Shown: positions 11,311 to 23,123 of the stretch, in pieces | Numbering within the stretch: the first letter of the stretch is position 1 | Layout of the letters: each line of letters begins with the position of its first letter | Assembly (NCBI GenBank): GCA_022393335.1 | Contig: JAJEKB010020264.1 | Coordinates: forward strand, 147,417-211,416 | Direction of reading: 5' to 3' | Length of the DNA stretch: 64,000 bases | DNA from: Macrotrachela quadricornifera | Lineage: Eukaryota; Rotifera; Eurotatoria; Philodinida; Philodinidae | The notes under the pieces: generated by a model | Database searches by the model: none | Told to the model about the DNA's origin: nothing | What the model saw: only the letters and a program-made list of their open reading frames with translations | Translations under genes and position numbers: made by a program

Positions 11311-14300
11311 GTAGATATAGGGAAATTTCATTGAATCATTTTATATGTGCAGAGTTTCGAGTGATGCGCTATTCGATAAGACAAGATGGAAATGTAAAGT
11401 AATTGGACTTCTGATTATTTCTCATTCTGTCACTCATTTGATTAAGTAGAGATATTTATTTCTCATGCTTTGGCCATGGCAATGAAAAAAGACATTACTT
11501 ACAAGCCATTTTATTGGCGTGCAGGCAGTGATGGCATGAAGTTAATTCTGAAGCCTAAAGTTCTTCGAATATAGCACTATAAATGGATGGAGAAATGAAG
11601 AGCAAATTCGAAGAACCATTGCTTGTGCTCGGGCGTGACCAGCCATTATGAATGGTCGAAAAAGGCTATTTCTTAGAAATTACACTAAGCAAACTAGACA
11701 TAGTAAAGAAGCAAAACACGACAAGTTTGAACACTTCATAGTAAACTTATTCAATTGATTATCAGTTTCTCAGCTAATAAAAGCTTTCGTCATACGATAC
11801 TCAGTTTTATCAAGAAATTTAACAAATGTTTTCCATTACAGAATTTCTCCAATTCTGGTGCTTTGTGATGATAGTTTTGTGTAAATTCTTACACTGATGT
11901 TTCTAGTTCAAAAGTCATAATTGACAGAGAGTTTTTTAGTCTCAGTTAGTCACTAATTCAGGCAATTAATAATCGTTTTTTAACGTTGTAATAACTGGTC
12001 ACAAAATTGCTTATAAGGAAATAACCATAGCTATTCCGAAAGAACGAAAAATTCGCTATAATAGAAAAATAAATACTGTTTTTCATAAAAAATTCGATGT
12101 TTCATCTAATGGTATAGATGTCAAAATTTTCTGAAATAGTTAACGAATCAAAAATGTCAAATTTACAACTTGGAAATTTCTAAATTTCGATTTTTAGCGT
12201 TGAAACTTAGGATTTCTTTTTTTCCATTGATAGATTCGTAATCAATGTAAAAGTCTACATTGTAAGACTTTCATTTCAGATCTGTTTGACTAAAGACAAA
12301 AATTCGAACTTTTTTCATTAGAGAATGACCGTTAACTGACTGCACCAAGCTGTGAGACAGTATTTGACATCTTTTCAATCTTGTTTACTATTCATTTCAT
12401 CTGATACGATTCTTTTCTTTCTGGCTATCAGATCAATGAATAAAATGTTGAACGATTGCTTGATATGATCCGATTTAATTTCATCGATAAATTAATAAAC
12501 GCTATCGACATGGCAATAAAAGATAGCTTTTCAAACTACGGAATTTCGGCATCAAGACTTTTTAGATTAGCATAAGATCTCATCAGAAAAGACACTGCAA
12601 TCATACCAAAGCAAGCAAGATCAGATGAAAGTCCTACAATACATCTTTCACAATTGTGTTTTTCTTTCATCAAGTCATCATTTCTGGCAAAATTTTGTCA
12701 CACGCTTTTCGTATGCTCTTAGAGATCAGATGTACTTCTATTTGACTTCTTTTACTATTTCATTTGGTCTTCTCACATATTGCACAGCTTTTTAAAACTA
12801 GGCTCAGTCTAAACTAGTCAACAAAGTTACGAAAGTTCCGACGACAAAGCAAAGACTTTTGTCTGTTAAACAAACATTTCTGAAAAACTCTCAAAATGAG
12901 AGAACGGCACAAAATCATTTGAATTATATGCAGTTGAAAAACATAGATAATCTTCTCAACTCTCAAAGTTGCTTATCCTTGTGCTTATCTTCACATAGTT
13001 TGATAGGAGAAAAATAGTTTCGTTATTTTCCCTCTAAACCATCTCAGAGTCGTTGCATTAAACAAGGTTTGTTATTATCATCAAAAAGAGTAATCTGAAG
13101 CTTTGTAAGATATAGAATGATTTGATGAATCATCTGCTAAACATAGCATAGTTTCATTGTATGAAAAACGGATTTTTATCAGTCGATTTGCTTTCATAAC
13201 AGTTTTGTCATATGTAGATGAAGTTTAATCGTTTCGTAGTAGTACTACTACAATTGCGAAATCTTCCATGATTTTTCGAATGGGATAGGAAGATCTTGTG
13301 AACTTTCTCTATATTCACCAACAGTTGTTTAGAACGAGTTCCACGAGTTTCGTACGATTGATGCGGAATTATAATTAGTTTCGTTGAAGATCAAGTTGTT
13401 TCATATAGGATTAGGAATAGTTTTGTAAGAAATTTCAAGATTTCTGCTAGTTGAAATGGAACCGTGAACAACTTCGTAAGAGGCACGCTAATTCCGATTC
13501 GGTATTTGTGCCAAGACATGATGAATGATTCTATCATTGAGCCGAAGATGTAGCATTTCTCACTCAGAATCATGAAAAATTTTGCAAAAGATTTAAAAAT
13601 TTGTATGCTTTAAATAAACGGCTTAACACTATGAAAGAACATGAAATTATTTTACAGTTCGATCAATCATCAAAGTTTAAATCGTGCTTCGCTCGAATAT
13701 GAAAAGAGTTTTGAATGGAAGTACTACTACTAGCATTCTTCATTTTGTCTCGCCACGCACGATAGTATCGAAACTAATCCAAAACTGAATTTGACTTCGA
13801 AATCAAGTTCTTATATCTCGCAAATCTTGACGGAGGTATTCACCAGAGTTAGCTTAACTCATCATTACCTCGCTCTCGAGTTCTTTCTAACAGTAGATGA
13901 TAACTTCACATAAATATGTATCGTATAGTTACAAAATGTTTATCTTGTCGCATCATTTAGAAGATCTAATCTTCTATAGTAACATGTGCATTTCGAAAAC
14001 CAGAACTTCAATCGATAACTAAAGATTTTTTCAAGTATTATGATACACCAGAAATAAGATAACACATGGTTGCATAAAGTGAACAATCGCTTTTGTCTCG
14101 TCATTCAATACATTCCGACAAAAGATTGATTTCTCTATGAATATACCATCGATCTCATATATCAAGCGCTAGAATTTTTATCGATTATTTTCTCTTTTTT
14201 CATTCATTCATAAAGAGATGAATTAATTCTGGTATGCACAAAATCAAATATAATCTACATAATGAACTGCATTTGTAGTCACTATAATGATGTCAAATCA

Positions 14301-15770
14301 GCAGATCAAAAATTATCCGAAGCCACGATTTGTAAGTAGAAGAAAGATTCTCATTCAAATATCAACGATTATTCAGTCGATTCCATTGATTGCAATTCAT
14401 GATCAAGATTATGTTGACCACGCTAACCATCACTACCTGTATGAATCTTCATCAGATAAAGCACGATAATATGTTCTTGCAGACAATATGTGAGTGAATT
14501 TGCATGACCACTCATTTAATATATTGCACTCTCTTACGGAAACTACTTGGACAAAAGCATCTCAAACTGATTCATCTTTATGAGTATTCAATTGTCTTTC
14601 TTGACAATGATTCGATATATTCATGTTTCGTTCCACAATTATGAAATGAACCAATAGTGCCACATTTCGATTTCATGTGATGACTACAGAATCGAGATTC
14701 GAAAGTAATTCATCTCGTTCAGTATGCTGTGCTTTAATAGTAACAAGTGGATCATTATCTGGAACCGTGTATTGTTCTCATCAATCGAATAGGTCCTCTA
14801 CCATCACGAGCAACACCAATATATGTTTATTTTAAAGCTGATCTCTAGCATTTTGTCAGTCAATTAATCTTGAATACTACTGATTTTCTTCCTCTTCTCT
14901 ACTTGACTAGTATATTATGATGGATAAGAGATCGCAGATCTCATTACTAAAATATTCCTTATTGTTCATGGCGAAATGAAACTGAACATGATCTCTACAC
15001 TTGATGATGATAATGATAATGATGATGCAGCTGAACGATGACATGATCGATTGAATAATCGCGATTGTTGTGAGGATTACTTACTTCGTCGATATCAATA
15101 GCAACAAAATCGAACAGATTGAGCGTTGATAAAAACACCACCCTGTGACAATGAATAGCTATATTACCATATTCGTATCATATTCAAACTAGAATGAATT
15201 CTACCTTATCATACAAACAAATTTGATACAGATGGTAGACATTGTTCTAAGATATCTTCGAATTTCACAGCCTAGTCCTTCAATTTAGTTAATGCTATTC
15301 TCGGTCAATGATTAATACTAGAAACTGATACAATCTGACTTCTTTCTCCTTGGAATCAAATTTGAAACAATGGATTCTACACTATCTGATAAAGTTCGCG
15401 AACAAAATCGAAATTATGATAACGATTGTTCGGCTCAAGCACATCTCACCCTCAAGAGTGATATCGATAAGATAATTCGATAGATAGATCTACTTTGCAA
15501 CAACAAGATTCGCCGTTGTCTTCGCTACATCGAACTAGATCATCTCTGAAGACAACAGAACATGTTTAAACGAAAGAAGACGTAAGATCGATTTGCAGTT
15601 GGATTGTACCTCAAGTCTCTTCTTCATCGTGGAATGTCAATCTTTTCAAAAATTTGAAAAGACTACAGTGAAAGCTTACTTGAGATATTTTCGTTCAATG
15701 TTCATATTCGTTGATCTCTTCACGCTTCGAGATGCTTCCTATCAAGGTTAATTAATTTTTAGCACGGGAA
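11311..15770. other. Long gene-free stretch
   Basis: This is 4.5 kb of AT-rich sequence with only short open frames (60 codons at most) and no recognisable domain, RNA gene or clear transposon end. A 'GATGATAATGATAATGATGATG' type simple repeat lies near 15005-15030. Confidence 0.4.
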
Positions 15771-15771
15771 C

Positions 15772-16121
15772 TTTTAACATGCTGGCGTCCATCATGAAAA
15801 ACACACCGTGAGACTCTTGGTGTGGGTAACAGCATGGCTGCAGGTGGTGCATGTCTGCTATCGAATATCCTTCTCAATGTACGAGCCCGTGAATTGTACT
15901 TCTAACTCCATTTCATCCATATCCACATCCAGATTTACACTAAGATCGTCAACGAAGTCGCTCAAAAACCTTATTCGTGTCTATGGCTTCCCTTACGACG
16001 ACGTCCACACCCACATTTATGTTTAATACTTCACCTACACTAACCGGCACCCACAGTTACATCCTTACTTGCACTAAGATTCCCATGGTGTAATTTTCCA
16101 TGATGGACACTCGCCTGCTGA
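15772..16121. mobile_element. TIR MITE with GTCCATCATG-containing ends
   Basis: The left end (GGCGTCCATCATGAAAAACA near 15784) pairs with the right end, whose reverse complement is GGCGAGTGTCCATCATGGAA near 16116. The pairing continues through 'CACACCGTG' and 'CACCATG' and 'CTTGGTG' and 'CTTAGTG', about 50 bp in all. The element is richer in G+C than its surroundings. The open frame at 15808-16026 inside it is not considered a gene. Confidence 0.5.
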
Positions 16122-16204
16122 AAATTCATGATCTCTTTCTATCGACATCAGCATTATATTCTTTCTTTACATTTGATTCTTCGATTTTTTTTATTTCCTA
16201 CATT

Positions 16205-16734
16205 TCTAGGTAGGACTCACAGCGTAGGTCGGAGCTCTAAAAAAGTTTGTGCTCATAGCCTGTTATTGTTGAGATATTACGTTTTTAAGATATCACAATA
16301 ACTCACTATCATGATGCTCCTCAGAAACATCAGAAAAAATCATTTTAGAATTTCAACTTGAAACTTTATACAGAGAGAGGTTTCGATGAGATTGATTTAT
16401 TGTAAAAGTTTCAGACTTATTCCTATCCAAAGATCCCCTCACCCTCACCCTCAAACGGGTTCACTTGTTTATCAAAGATAGAGACATGTTCACACTTGGA
16501 AATCATGCGGAAAAGATTGAGGAGAACCTTTGATAAGTATCACTGTTGAATTTAACGAGAAAAGTTTATTTTCTCGCATATAAGAAAAAAACAATGTGGT
16601 TAACAATGCTCCTTACTAAGCTTATCCGTATGAATTTAGGATATGAACATGCATCTATCCTTAGTTACAAAATCAGCTGGCATAGTCGAGTCGTAATAGA
16701 GATTTTCAATTTTCTTTTCAATTAAGGAGAGGAC
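16205..16734. repeat. Partial copy of the 1.2-kb hairpin element family
   Basis: The sequence matches the left arm and centre of the element at 20398-21574: shared 'GTAGGACTCA', 'CAGAAACATCAGAAAAA', 'TTTCGATGAGATTG', 'TATCACTGTTGAATTTAA', and the block containing 'GATGCAT' and 'TCGACT'. The right part is missing; it ends where the 788-bp hairpin at 16735 begins. Confidence 0.6.
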
Positions 16735-17522
16735 GTCCCCAAGTGTGAGTTTCTGTTTTAAATCGGGTATTTATCATTTTGTAGAGCTCAATGAGTACAG
16801 TAACTGTGTATAAATGATTTCTGCTCATGGTGAACTTTTAAGGAACAACGAGGTTCCACATCTTCTGAAAATTCAGCATAAGACTCTTAACTGAAGGCTT
16901 GAATTTTAATACTGTAAGGACAAAACATAGTGTTGTTTGTGCCAATCGGAGGTTATCAATGATGCTCTTTTATGTGGCCCGGATACCACCAAGTTTTGTC
17001 CTTATAATAGTAAAATGAATTCTTTTAGTACTTGGTAGAAAACACTGTTTTCTAGGAACTATATAAAAATTAACTCTACTATTATAAGGATGAAACAAAT
17101 TGTTATTCGGGTCATATAAAAAAGCGTCCTTGATAACATCAAATTGGCTTGAACAACACTGTTCCACCCTTAGAATGGTAGTGTTAATTTTTATATAGCT
17201 CCTAGAAAACAATGTTTTCTACCAAGTACCAAAAAAATTCACTTTACTATCATAAATATAAAACATGGTGTTATTCGGGCCACATGAAAGAGCATCATTA
17301 ATAACCTCCGATTGGCTCGAACAACACTATGTTTTGTCCTTACAGTATTAAAATTCAAGTCTTCAGTTAAGAGTCTTATGCTGATTTTTCAGAAGATATG
17401 AAACCTCGTTGTTTCTTAAAAGTGCACCATGGGCAGAAATCATTTATACACAGTTACTGTACTCATTGAGCTCTATAAAATCATAAATACCCGATTCAAA
17501 ACAGAGACTCACACTTGGGGAC
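16735..17522. mobile_element. 788-bp palindromic MITE
   Basis: The ends are GTCCCCAAGTGTGAGT on the left and its inverse ACTCACACTTGGGGAC on the right. The arms run about 350 bp towards a centre near 17130, pairing 'GGACAAAACATAGTGTTGT' with 'ACAACACTATGTTTTGTCC' and 'GCATAAGACTCTTAACTGAA' with its inverse. It is inserted in, or next to, a copy of another hairpin family. A 'GAGCTC' and a block resembling 'CCAATCGGAGGTTATCAATG' repeat internally. Confidence 0.7.
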
Positions 17523-18048
17523 GTTCCCTTGTGAGTGTCACTATTTTTGAGATTGATAAAGGAATTTCAAGTCGTTGGTTTAACATATATTTTGATAATA
17601 CATTGCAGAGTGTGTATTACGATCTCAAAACGCCTTCTTCTATATGATAAGCTCTGTATACACCCAACCTGGACAACCATTTTGGAAATCAACAGATAGT
17701 GCTTTATTCATTTATTGAAATTGAATCTGTCATTAACTGGAAAGCGAATCGGATTATTCTAATCAATGTTTAAATAGGCAGAGAGAGAAAGAGAAACAGC
17801 AAATAAGTGAATGCTTTTATTTATGAAGATTAATATACGATAAAACAGATCGAGAAAACTAAAACATGCGATGATACTGAATGAAAAGAAAGAGCAGAAA
17901 CTTTGACATCGAACGAAAGATGAGACTTGCATCTCGATAAATTAACACTACACTTTGTTTTTTGAAATATGTTGTAATTGGATAGACAGACTATAGATCT
18001 TCAGTTTAAAGGACAGTTTATGATTTTTAGTAACATGAGTTTTAAATA

Positions 18049-18909
18049 TTAATCATCATAAACAACAAAACACCGAAGCTCAATACTTCTTTGCGGTTTT
18101 TTAAGATCTTTGTGCTCTTCATTTGGCATAGATTCATCCTGGGTTTTCACAGCAGTATGGAAGACATATTGAGCGACATCTGGTTTGCTATCGTAGAGTT
18201 TGAAGAGATACATTTCGTCGGATCGCATTTGGCTCATATAATACCATTCATGAGGATGTTGATCATTCCGAGACAAAGTATAGCCTTCCAAATTAAAATC
18301 TACTCTATGAATGGTATACGGTTGAACATCTTTTTCCACATCAATCGAACGATAATCACAGAGTGCCAATGGTCCATTTGTGATGGGAATGGGACCTAAT
18401 GGACGCCAAATATTAATGAGTTGAACTCGATGTTTCCTAAGTTTTTCACCTTCTTCCTGTCCAAGTATCATATCCACACTTCTTTGGACTCCAGTAGAAC
18501 TCAAATCAACATGAGGATAAAAGATGGGATTTCTATGATTTGCATCGAGTTTTTCATTAGATAATGGTGCACTTCGAAAACGAAAAGAATGTTGAAGGAC
18601 AAACACGCGTACGGCACCAAACCGTTCCTTAATGAGGTCAGTAACTTCTTGATAACAAATCTTTTGTGCTTCGCTGTCCTTTTCGAATTCATCCTGAATA
18701 ATCCCATTATATTTGAACACTTCAAACCCATGCGTATCCAAATTGACGCTCGTCTCTTCGCCACGAAGGTCGTGGACGGTCACCGGAGTGGCTTCCTCAA
18801 CAAAATTTGTTCTTGTGGCCGTTGGAACGATATTTTCGACTCGCCAAGGAGCACGACCATCATTCGTCGAAACTAAGTAATTTATCTCGCTAGTAATATC
18901 AGCAACCAT
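18049..18909 (-). CDS. CmcJ/AsaB/NvfI-like putative hydroxylase or desaturase (paralog 2)
   Basis: A 286-residue, single-exon paralog of the gene at 4396-5235. The open frame extends 16 codons further 5', but the start MVADITSEINYL is chosen because it aligns with MGGDVIGEINYL of paralog 1 and puts the TATA-like box at the same distance. Conserved blocks are YPHVDLSSTG (131-140), NIWRPLGP (167-174 region), LALCD, EWYYM, LFKLYDS and HTAV. The putative metal ligands His133, Asp135 and His251 are all kept, so the enzyme is probably active. Relative to paralog 1 it gains about seven residues in the lysine-rich loop before the C-terminal strand (ELRCFVVYDD). Both reading frames are intact despite clear divergence, which argues for selection on both copies. 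Substrate unknown. Confidence 0.85.
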   Translation of the reverse strand: MVADITSEINYLVSTNDGRAPWRVENIVPTATRTNFVEEATPVTVHDLRGEETSVNLDTHGFEVFKYNGIIQDEFEKDSEAQKICYQEVTDLIKERFGAVRVFVLQHSFRFRSAPLSNEKLDANHRNPIFYPHVDLSSTGVQRSVDMILGQEEGEKLRKHRVQLINIWRPLGPIPITNGPLALCDYRSIDVEKDVQPYTIHRVDFNLEGYTLSRNDQHPHEWYYMSQMRSDEMYLFKLYDSKPDVAQYVFHTAVKTQDESMPNEEHKDLKKPQRSIELRCFVVYDD

Positions 18910-18929
18910 GATAAAAAAATTAAAGCGAT

Positions 18930-18984
18930 CAAAGAATAAATGATATGACTTGATCACAACTGAATCTAGCGTCTAATAAATACA
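18930..18984 (-). promoter_or_regulatory. Core promoter of CmcJ-like paralog 2
   Basis: The minus strand reads TATTTATT (plus 18975-18982), GACGC, TAGATTC, AGTTGTGATCAAGTCATA, then 5' leader and ATG at 18909. Order and spacing match paralog 1 exactly (TATA-like box 66 nt from ATG). Confidence 0.55.
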
Positions 18985-20397
18985 ACGAAAGAGAGCAGAC
19001 GAAGAAAAAGACGATATTGCGCTTAAAGTGGATGTAGAAAAGGATGAAAAGAAAGGAGAATATATGCGTCGGTATGATAGCATGAAAAAAATATAACAAG
19101 TCATGCGCAAAAAACGTTTTCGATTGCGTTGTGTGTTAGGATATGAGACATTCTTTTTTTTTCTTCTTCTTCGTTCTGTCATCATATATAGATGACTCGA
19201 ACCGCACATAGGCTTTCGATCTCTCTCTTCTCTATGATCATGGATTCTTCCTATCATTCTTTTTTTTCTTTTTCATCTTCTTCACGATGTGCGGGTTTAT
19301 TCCATCACTTTTCTGGTCATCATCTTTTGTCCTTATTATCTCCTTCGGATTTTTCCTGATATATGTTATAGCGTGCTTTCTTCCCCGTGTCATTGGTATA
19401 TATATAGTGTGTGTGTTTTCTGAATAAAGTAGAGGTTGGTAGCGAGCATCCTAACTTTGTGCTGAATAAATTTCACCTGTCGACTATTGCTGCTGTATCA
19501 TTACATTCCGAGATGAGCAGAGCGAAAAAAGTTAAATCCGGTTCAAGTCCTATGTCATACTATTTAGTACATAGTTTTTCATGGCCTTGTCAGTCCGAAT
19601 AGTAGTTCATGATCTAATGCGTTTCATTAGCATTGCAACGATGCAATCTTTTCTTATTACATATTCTGTTTGGCAGCTCTATTCAATATTCTGTTTCATA
19701 TCACTATGCATGCACGACATGAATTTATCACTGATAGACAACTAGACGACGAAAAAATGCCACTCACTTTTGTTGACATTATTTTAGAGAAATGAAATAA
19801 CCATTCACGAGAGTAAATTCGCCTTGGACAGCATAAATAAAGCACTGCACACTGATCGATGAATATTAGAATCAAAATCAAATAAAAATCAAATTTTTAC
19901 ATCTCCAACTAATCGAGAAATAACCTCGAAAAGACAGCATCATTGATTATTTTCGCATCTGTTAACTAAGATAGATGATGTATTAGTGTCACAAATTACA
20001 ATAATCATTAGCATTTCATTGTTGACAAAAGGCAGATTTCTACACTAGCTTATCTTTGAGTTTCGTCTATTTCATTCTTGATTGTGGTAAAAATTACTGA
20101 TAAGAAGAACCAATAACAGTGAAGCATTCTATTTTTTATGATTCAAATCAATTGTGGCTGAATTGACGATTGATGAGAAGTGTGCTGTTGAAATATGTAT
20201 CGGTTTGAACTGAATGAGAATTCTCCAGATGCCTTGAATTCATCATTTTACTCGATAACTGGAAAAGGTGATCTTGCTCAAAGTCTGTGATACCTTTGAC
20301 CTTGAAACATCGGAAAAAAGTTTTCGAAGGTGAAAAAAAAAAGAACACTGTTCTCACTATTGAAAGTTCCTTGTCATCGCTTCGAACTGACAATGGA
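18985..20397. other. Upstream flank of CmcJ-like paralog 2
   Basis: No gene seen. Patches align with 5400-6800 of copy 1. A pyrimidine-rich run lies at 19150-19170 and 19258-19280. A tRNA B-box-like GGTTCAAGTCC at 19541 lacks a matching tRNA body. Confidence 0.4.
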
Positions 20398-21574
20398 AGG
20401 TTCCTAACGAGGAAATTTTCCCAAGTGATACTCTCGATTTGAGCTCATATTTACCTTATAGATAGGACTCATAGTGTAGATAAGAGCCCTAAATGGTTTG
20501 TGCCTATAGCTTGTTGTTGTTGTTGTTGTGATATTACATTTTTAAGGTATTAGAATAATTCACTATCGTGGTCCTTCTCAGAAACATCAGAAAAACTCAT
20601 TTTAGAATTTCGTCTTAAAAATTTATATAGAGAGATGTTTCGATGAGATTGGTTTATTGTGAAAATTTCAGACTTATTCCTTGTTCCTATGCAAAGATAT
20701 GGTTGTGGAAATCTATGAAATGCCCAGTAAGTCCTTAGCCAAAGAAAAACTTGAATATCTCTATTAGAGCTCAAATAAACGGACTCATGTTTTTTATCAA
20801 AGATAGAGATGTGTTCACACTTCAAATTCATACGGATAAGATTAAGAAGAATATTTGATACGTATCACTGTTGAATTTAAGGAGAAAAGTTTACTTTCTC
20901 ACATATAGGAAAACAACAAAATACAGAACAGTGTAAAAAGCACATAGTCGAAAAGAAAATTGAATATCCATATTACAACTCGACTATACCAGCTGACTTT
21001 TTAGGTAAGAATAGATGCATGTTCATACCTTAAATCCATACAGACAAGCTTAGTGAGAAGCTTTGTTAACTACATTGTTTTTTTTCCTATATGTGAGAAA
21101 GTAAACTTTTTTCGTTAAATTCAACAGTGATACTTATCAAATATTCTTCTTAATCTTGTCCGTATAGAGTTGAAGTGTGAACACATCTCTATCTTTGGTA
21201 AAAAACATGAGTCTGTTTAGTTGAGCCCTGATAGAGATGTTCAAATTTTTCTTTGGCTAAAGACTTACTAGACACCCCATAGGTTACCATAGCCTTATCT
21301 TTGGATAGAAACAAGGAATAAGTCTGAAACTTTTACAATAGACCAATCTCATCGAAACCTCTCTCTGTATAAAGTTTTAAGACCAAATAACAGAATGAAT
21401 TTTTCTGATGTCCCTCAGAAAGATCACGATAGTGAGTTATTCTAATATCTTAAAAATGAAATATCACAACAACAGCAGGTTATGGACACAGATGCTTTTA
21501 GGGCTCCTACCTATGAGCCAAATATGAGCTCAAATCGAGAGTATCACTTAGGAAGGTTTTCTCGTGAGTAAGAA
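20398..21574. mobile_element. 1.2-kb hairpin element, complete copy
   Basis: A long imperfect palindrome. The left arm (about 20398-20910) and right arm (about 21085-21574) pair through 'AAGTGATACTCTCGATTTGA', 'GAGCTCATATTT', 'CACTATCGTG', 'TTTCGATGAGATTGG', 'GTGTTCACACTTC' and 'TATCACTGTTGAATTTAA'. The central 170 bp carries the block also seen at 16600-16730. A (TTG)n run lies at 20514-20530. There is no transposase, so it is a non-autonomous foldback or MITE. It sits inside duplication copy 2, so it arrived after the duplication or was lost from copy 1. Confidence 0.7.
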
Positions 21575-21885
21575 CATTGGAACCTGTCAATATATACGAG
21601 CGAAATAAAAAACATGCTTTTCAGTCCTACCTTAGGATAGAGACAACCAAAAGACCTGAAACGTTTCACAATAAACTACGGTCACTGAAGCTTCTTTCTT
21701 TACAAAGTTTCAAGTCAAAATTCAAACTGACTAGGGAACACACAGAACTGTAAAATCGCTTTCGAAGTTTTATTCATGCTAATTTGGAAAGATTGTTGAG
21801 TTATTAACTTCTATAATAACTATTCGGGTCCATGGACAGTGAGTTTTTTATAATCAAAGTTTCTACTGGTCTATACAGCCCGCGA

Positions 21886-22908
21886 AAAATATTCAGGAAC
21901 AATGAAGAATGGCTTCCCAAATTTCAATATCTCATTCAAATTAAATTTTACACGTACGGTGAATAGGGTTATTGGTTAACCTTTCATATTATAACATGCA
22001 AACACAAAATAAAAATTGTCCAGCAGAAAAAAGTTCTGGGACATAGCCGTCGGTCAAAAGTATATGCCCCATATTTTAATCGATATAAGAGATGTGATGC
22101 TGAATATTTGTATACATGTACTACATGAAATATGTAGATTAGCGGCATCAACCCAACCTTTATAGATTGAGTTGGAGAGGAGTTGAGGGTGAGCAGCAGC
22201 CCATACTATTGTGAGCCCTATAACTCAAGAACAAAAGATCGCTATGGGCTGGAAAACCAATCGTTATGTAGGCCTTGTATGAACCTATCATGACTAAAAA
22301 TTTGATGAAGGCTCCTTGAGCTGTTCAAAGACTGTGCTCATATTACCGTTACGATCAGTCTTCCGGGATATAGCTCTCTTAGTCGAAAATCAGGAAAATT
22401 ACAAAAAATCGGACCAAAAATTCTACAAAACATCGCGCAGCATTTGCGGATTGTTGTCTACACTTTCTGAAAGACAATATTCTAAAAGGAAAAAATACAG
22501 GTGCGGCAAAAAATTCTACAATACTCAAGAATGATTTTCCAAAATTCCCTACATTAGTAAATTAATTATAACTCCGCGTAGAGTTTTTAAAAATTAAGCT
22601 TATTATATACCATTCGATGCGCCTTGAAATTCTCTACAAGGCGGTATATTAGGTTTGTCAATACTAAACATATGACCTTATCCGACAGGATCCCTTAAGT
22701 TGAATAACAATATAAGTTTGCTAAAGCTATTTATAATAATTGTGATTTTATTTATGATCACTACTACAACGCTAAATAGATTAGAATCTTACAAACTCCT
22801 ATTAAAATACAATCAAATAGAATGAAAAACATTTGACATTGTCATTGATAATTCTTGCAAGATGAGATTAGAGCATACACATATTTGATACTTTAATCGA
22901 GGATCAAG
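21886..22908. other. Gene-free stretch
   Basis: No gene recognised; the 72-codon open frame at 22316-22534 has no motif. Confidence 0.35.
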
Positions 22909-22920
22909 TAGAGCAAGGAC

Positions 22921-23100
22921 GCAAGTACATGTACTTGTACTTTTCGTACTTTTCAAGTACAAAGTACTTGCACGTGTACTTGGTTGAGAATACCTGTACT
23001 TGTACTTGTGTCGAAGTACTTGTACTTATACCTATACTTGTACTTCGTTGAAAGTGCTTGTACTTGAATGACTGTACTTGGACCCGTACTTGCACCTGTC
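22921..23100. repeat. Degenerate (TACTTG)n array
   Basis: Short-period array of GTACTTGTACTT-type hexamers with interruptions. It forms the left arm of the surrounding hAT-like element; the right arm is the inverse array at 24540-24700. Confidence 0.75.
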
Positions 23101-23123
23101 CTACCTCTGATTCAGGGTCCAAT

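Larger units (their letters stand above)
17700..21885. repeat. Segmental duplication, copy 2
   Basis: Counterpart of 4140-7080 in the same orientation, interrupted at about 20395-21725 by a hairpin element. It retains a single TTAA (19962-19965) where copy 1 carries a piggyBac MITE. The two copies are 13.5 kb apart. Confidence 0.75.

Noticed and set aside
18091..18876. Plus- and minus-strand frames overlapping CmcJ-like paralog 2
   Set aside because: Shadow frames of the true coding strand; similar shadow frames occur over paralog 1 because the DNA is homologous.
19530..19560. tRNA B-box-like GGTTCAAGTCC
   Set aside because: No A box, acceptor stem or cloverleaf could be drawn in the surrounding 80 bases.
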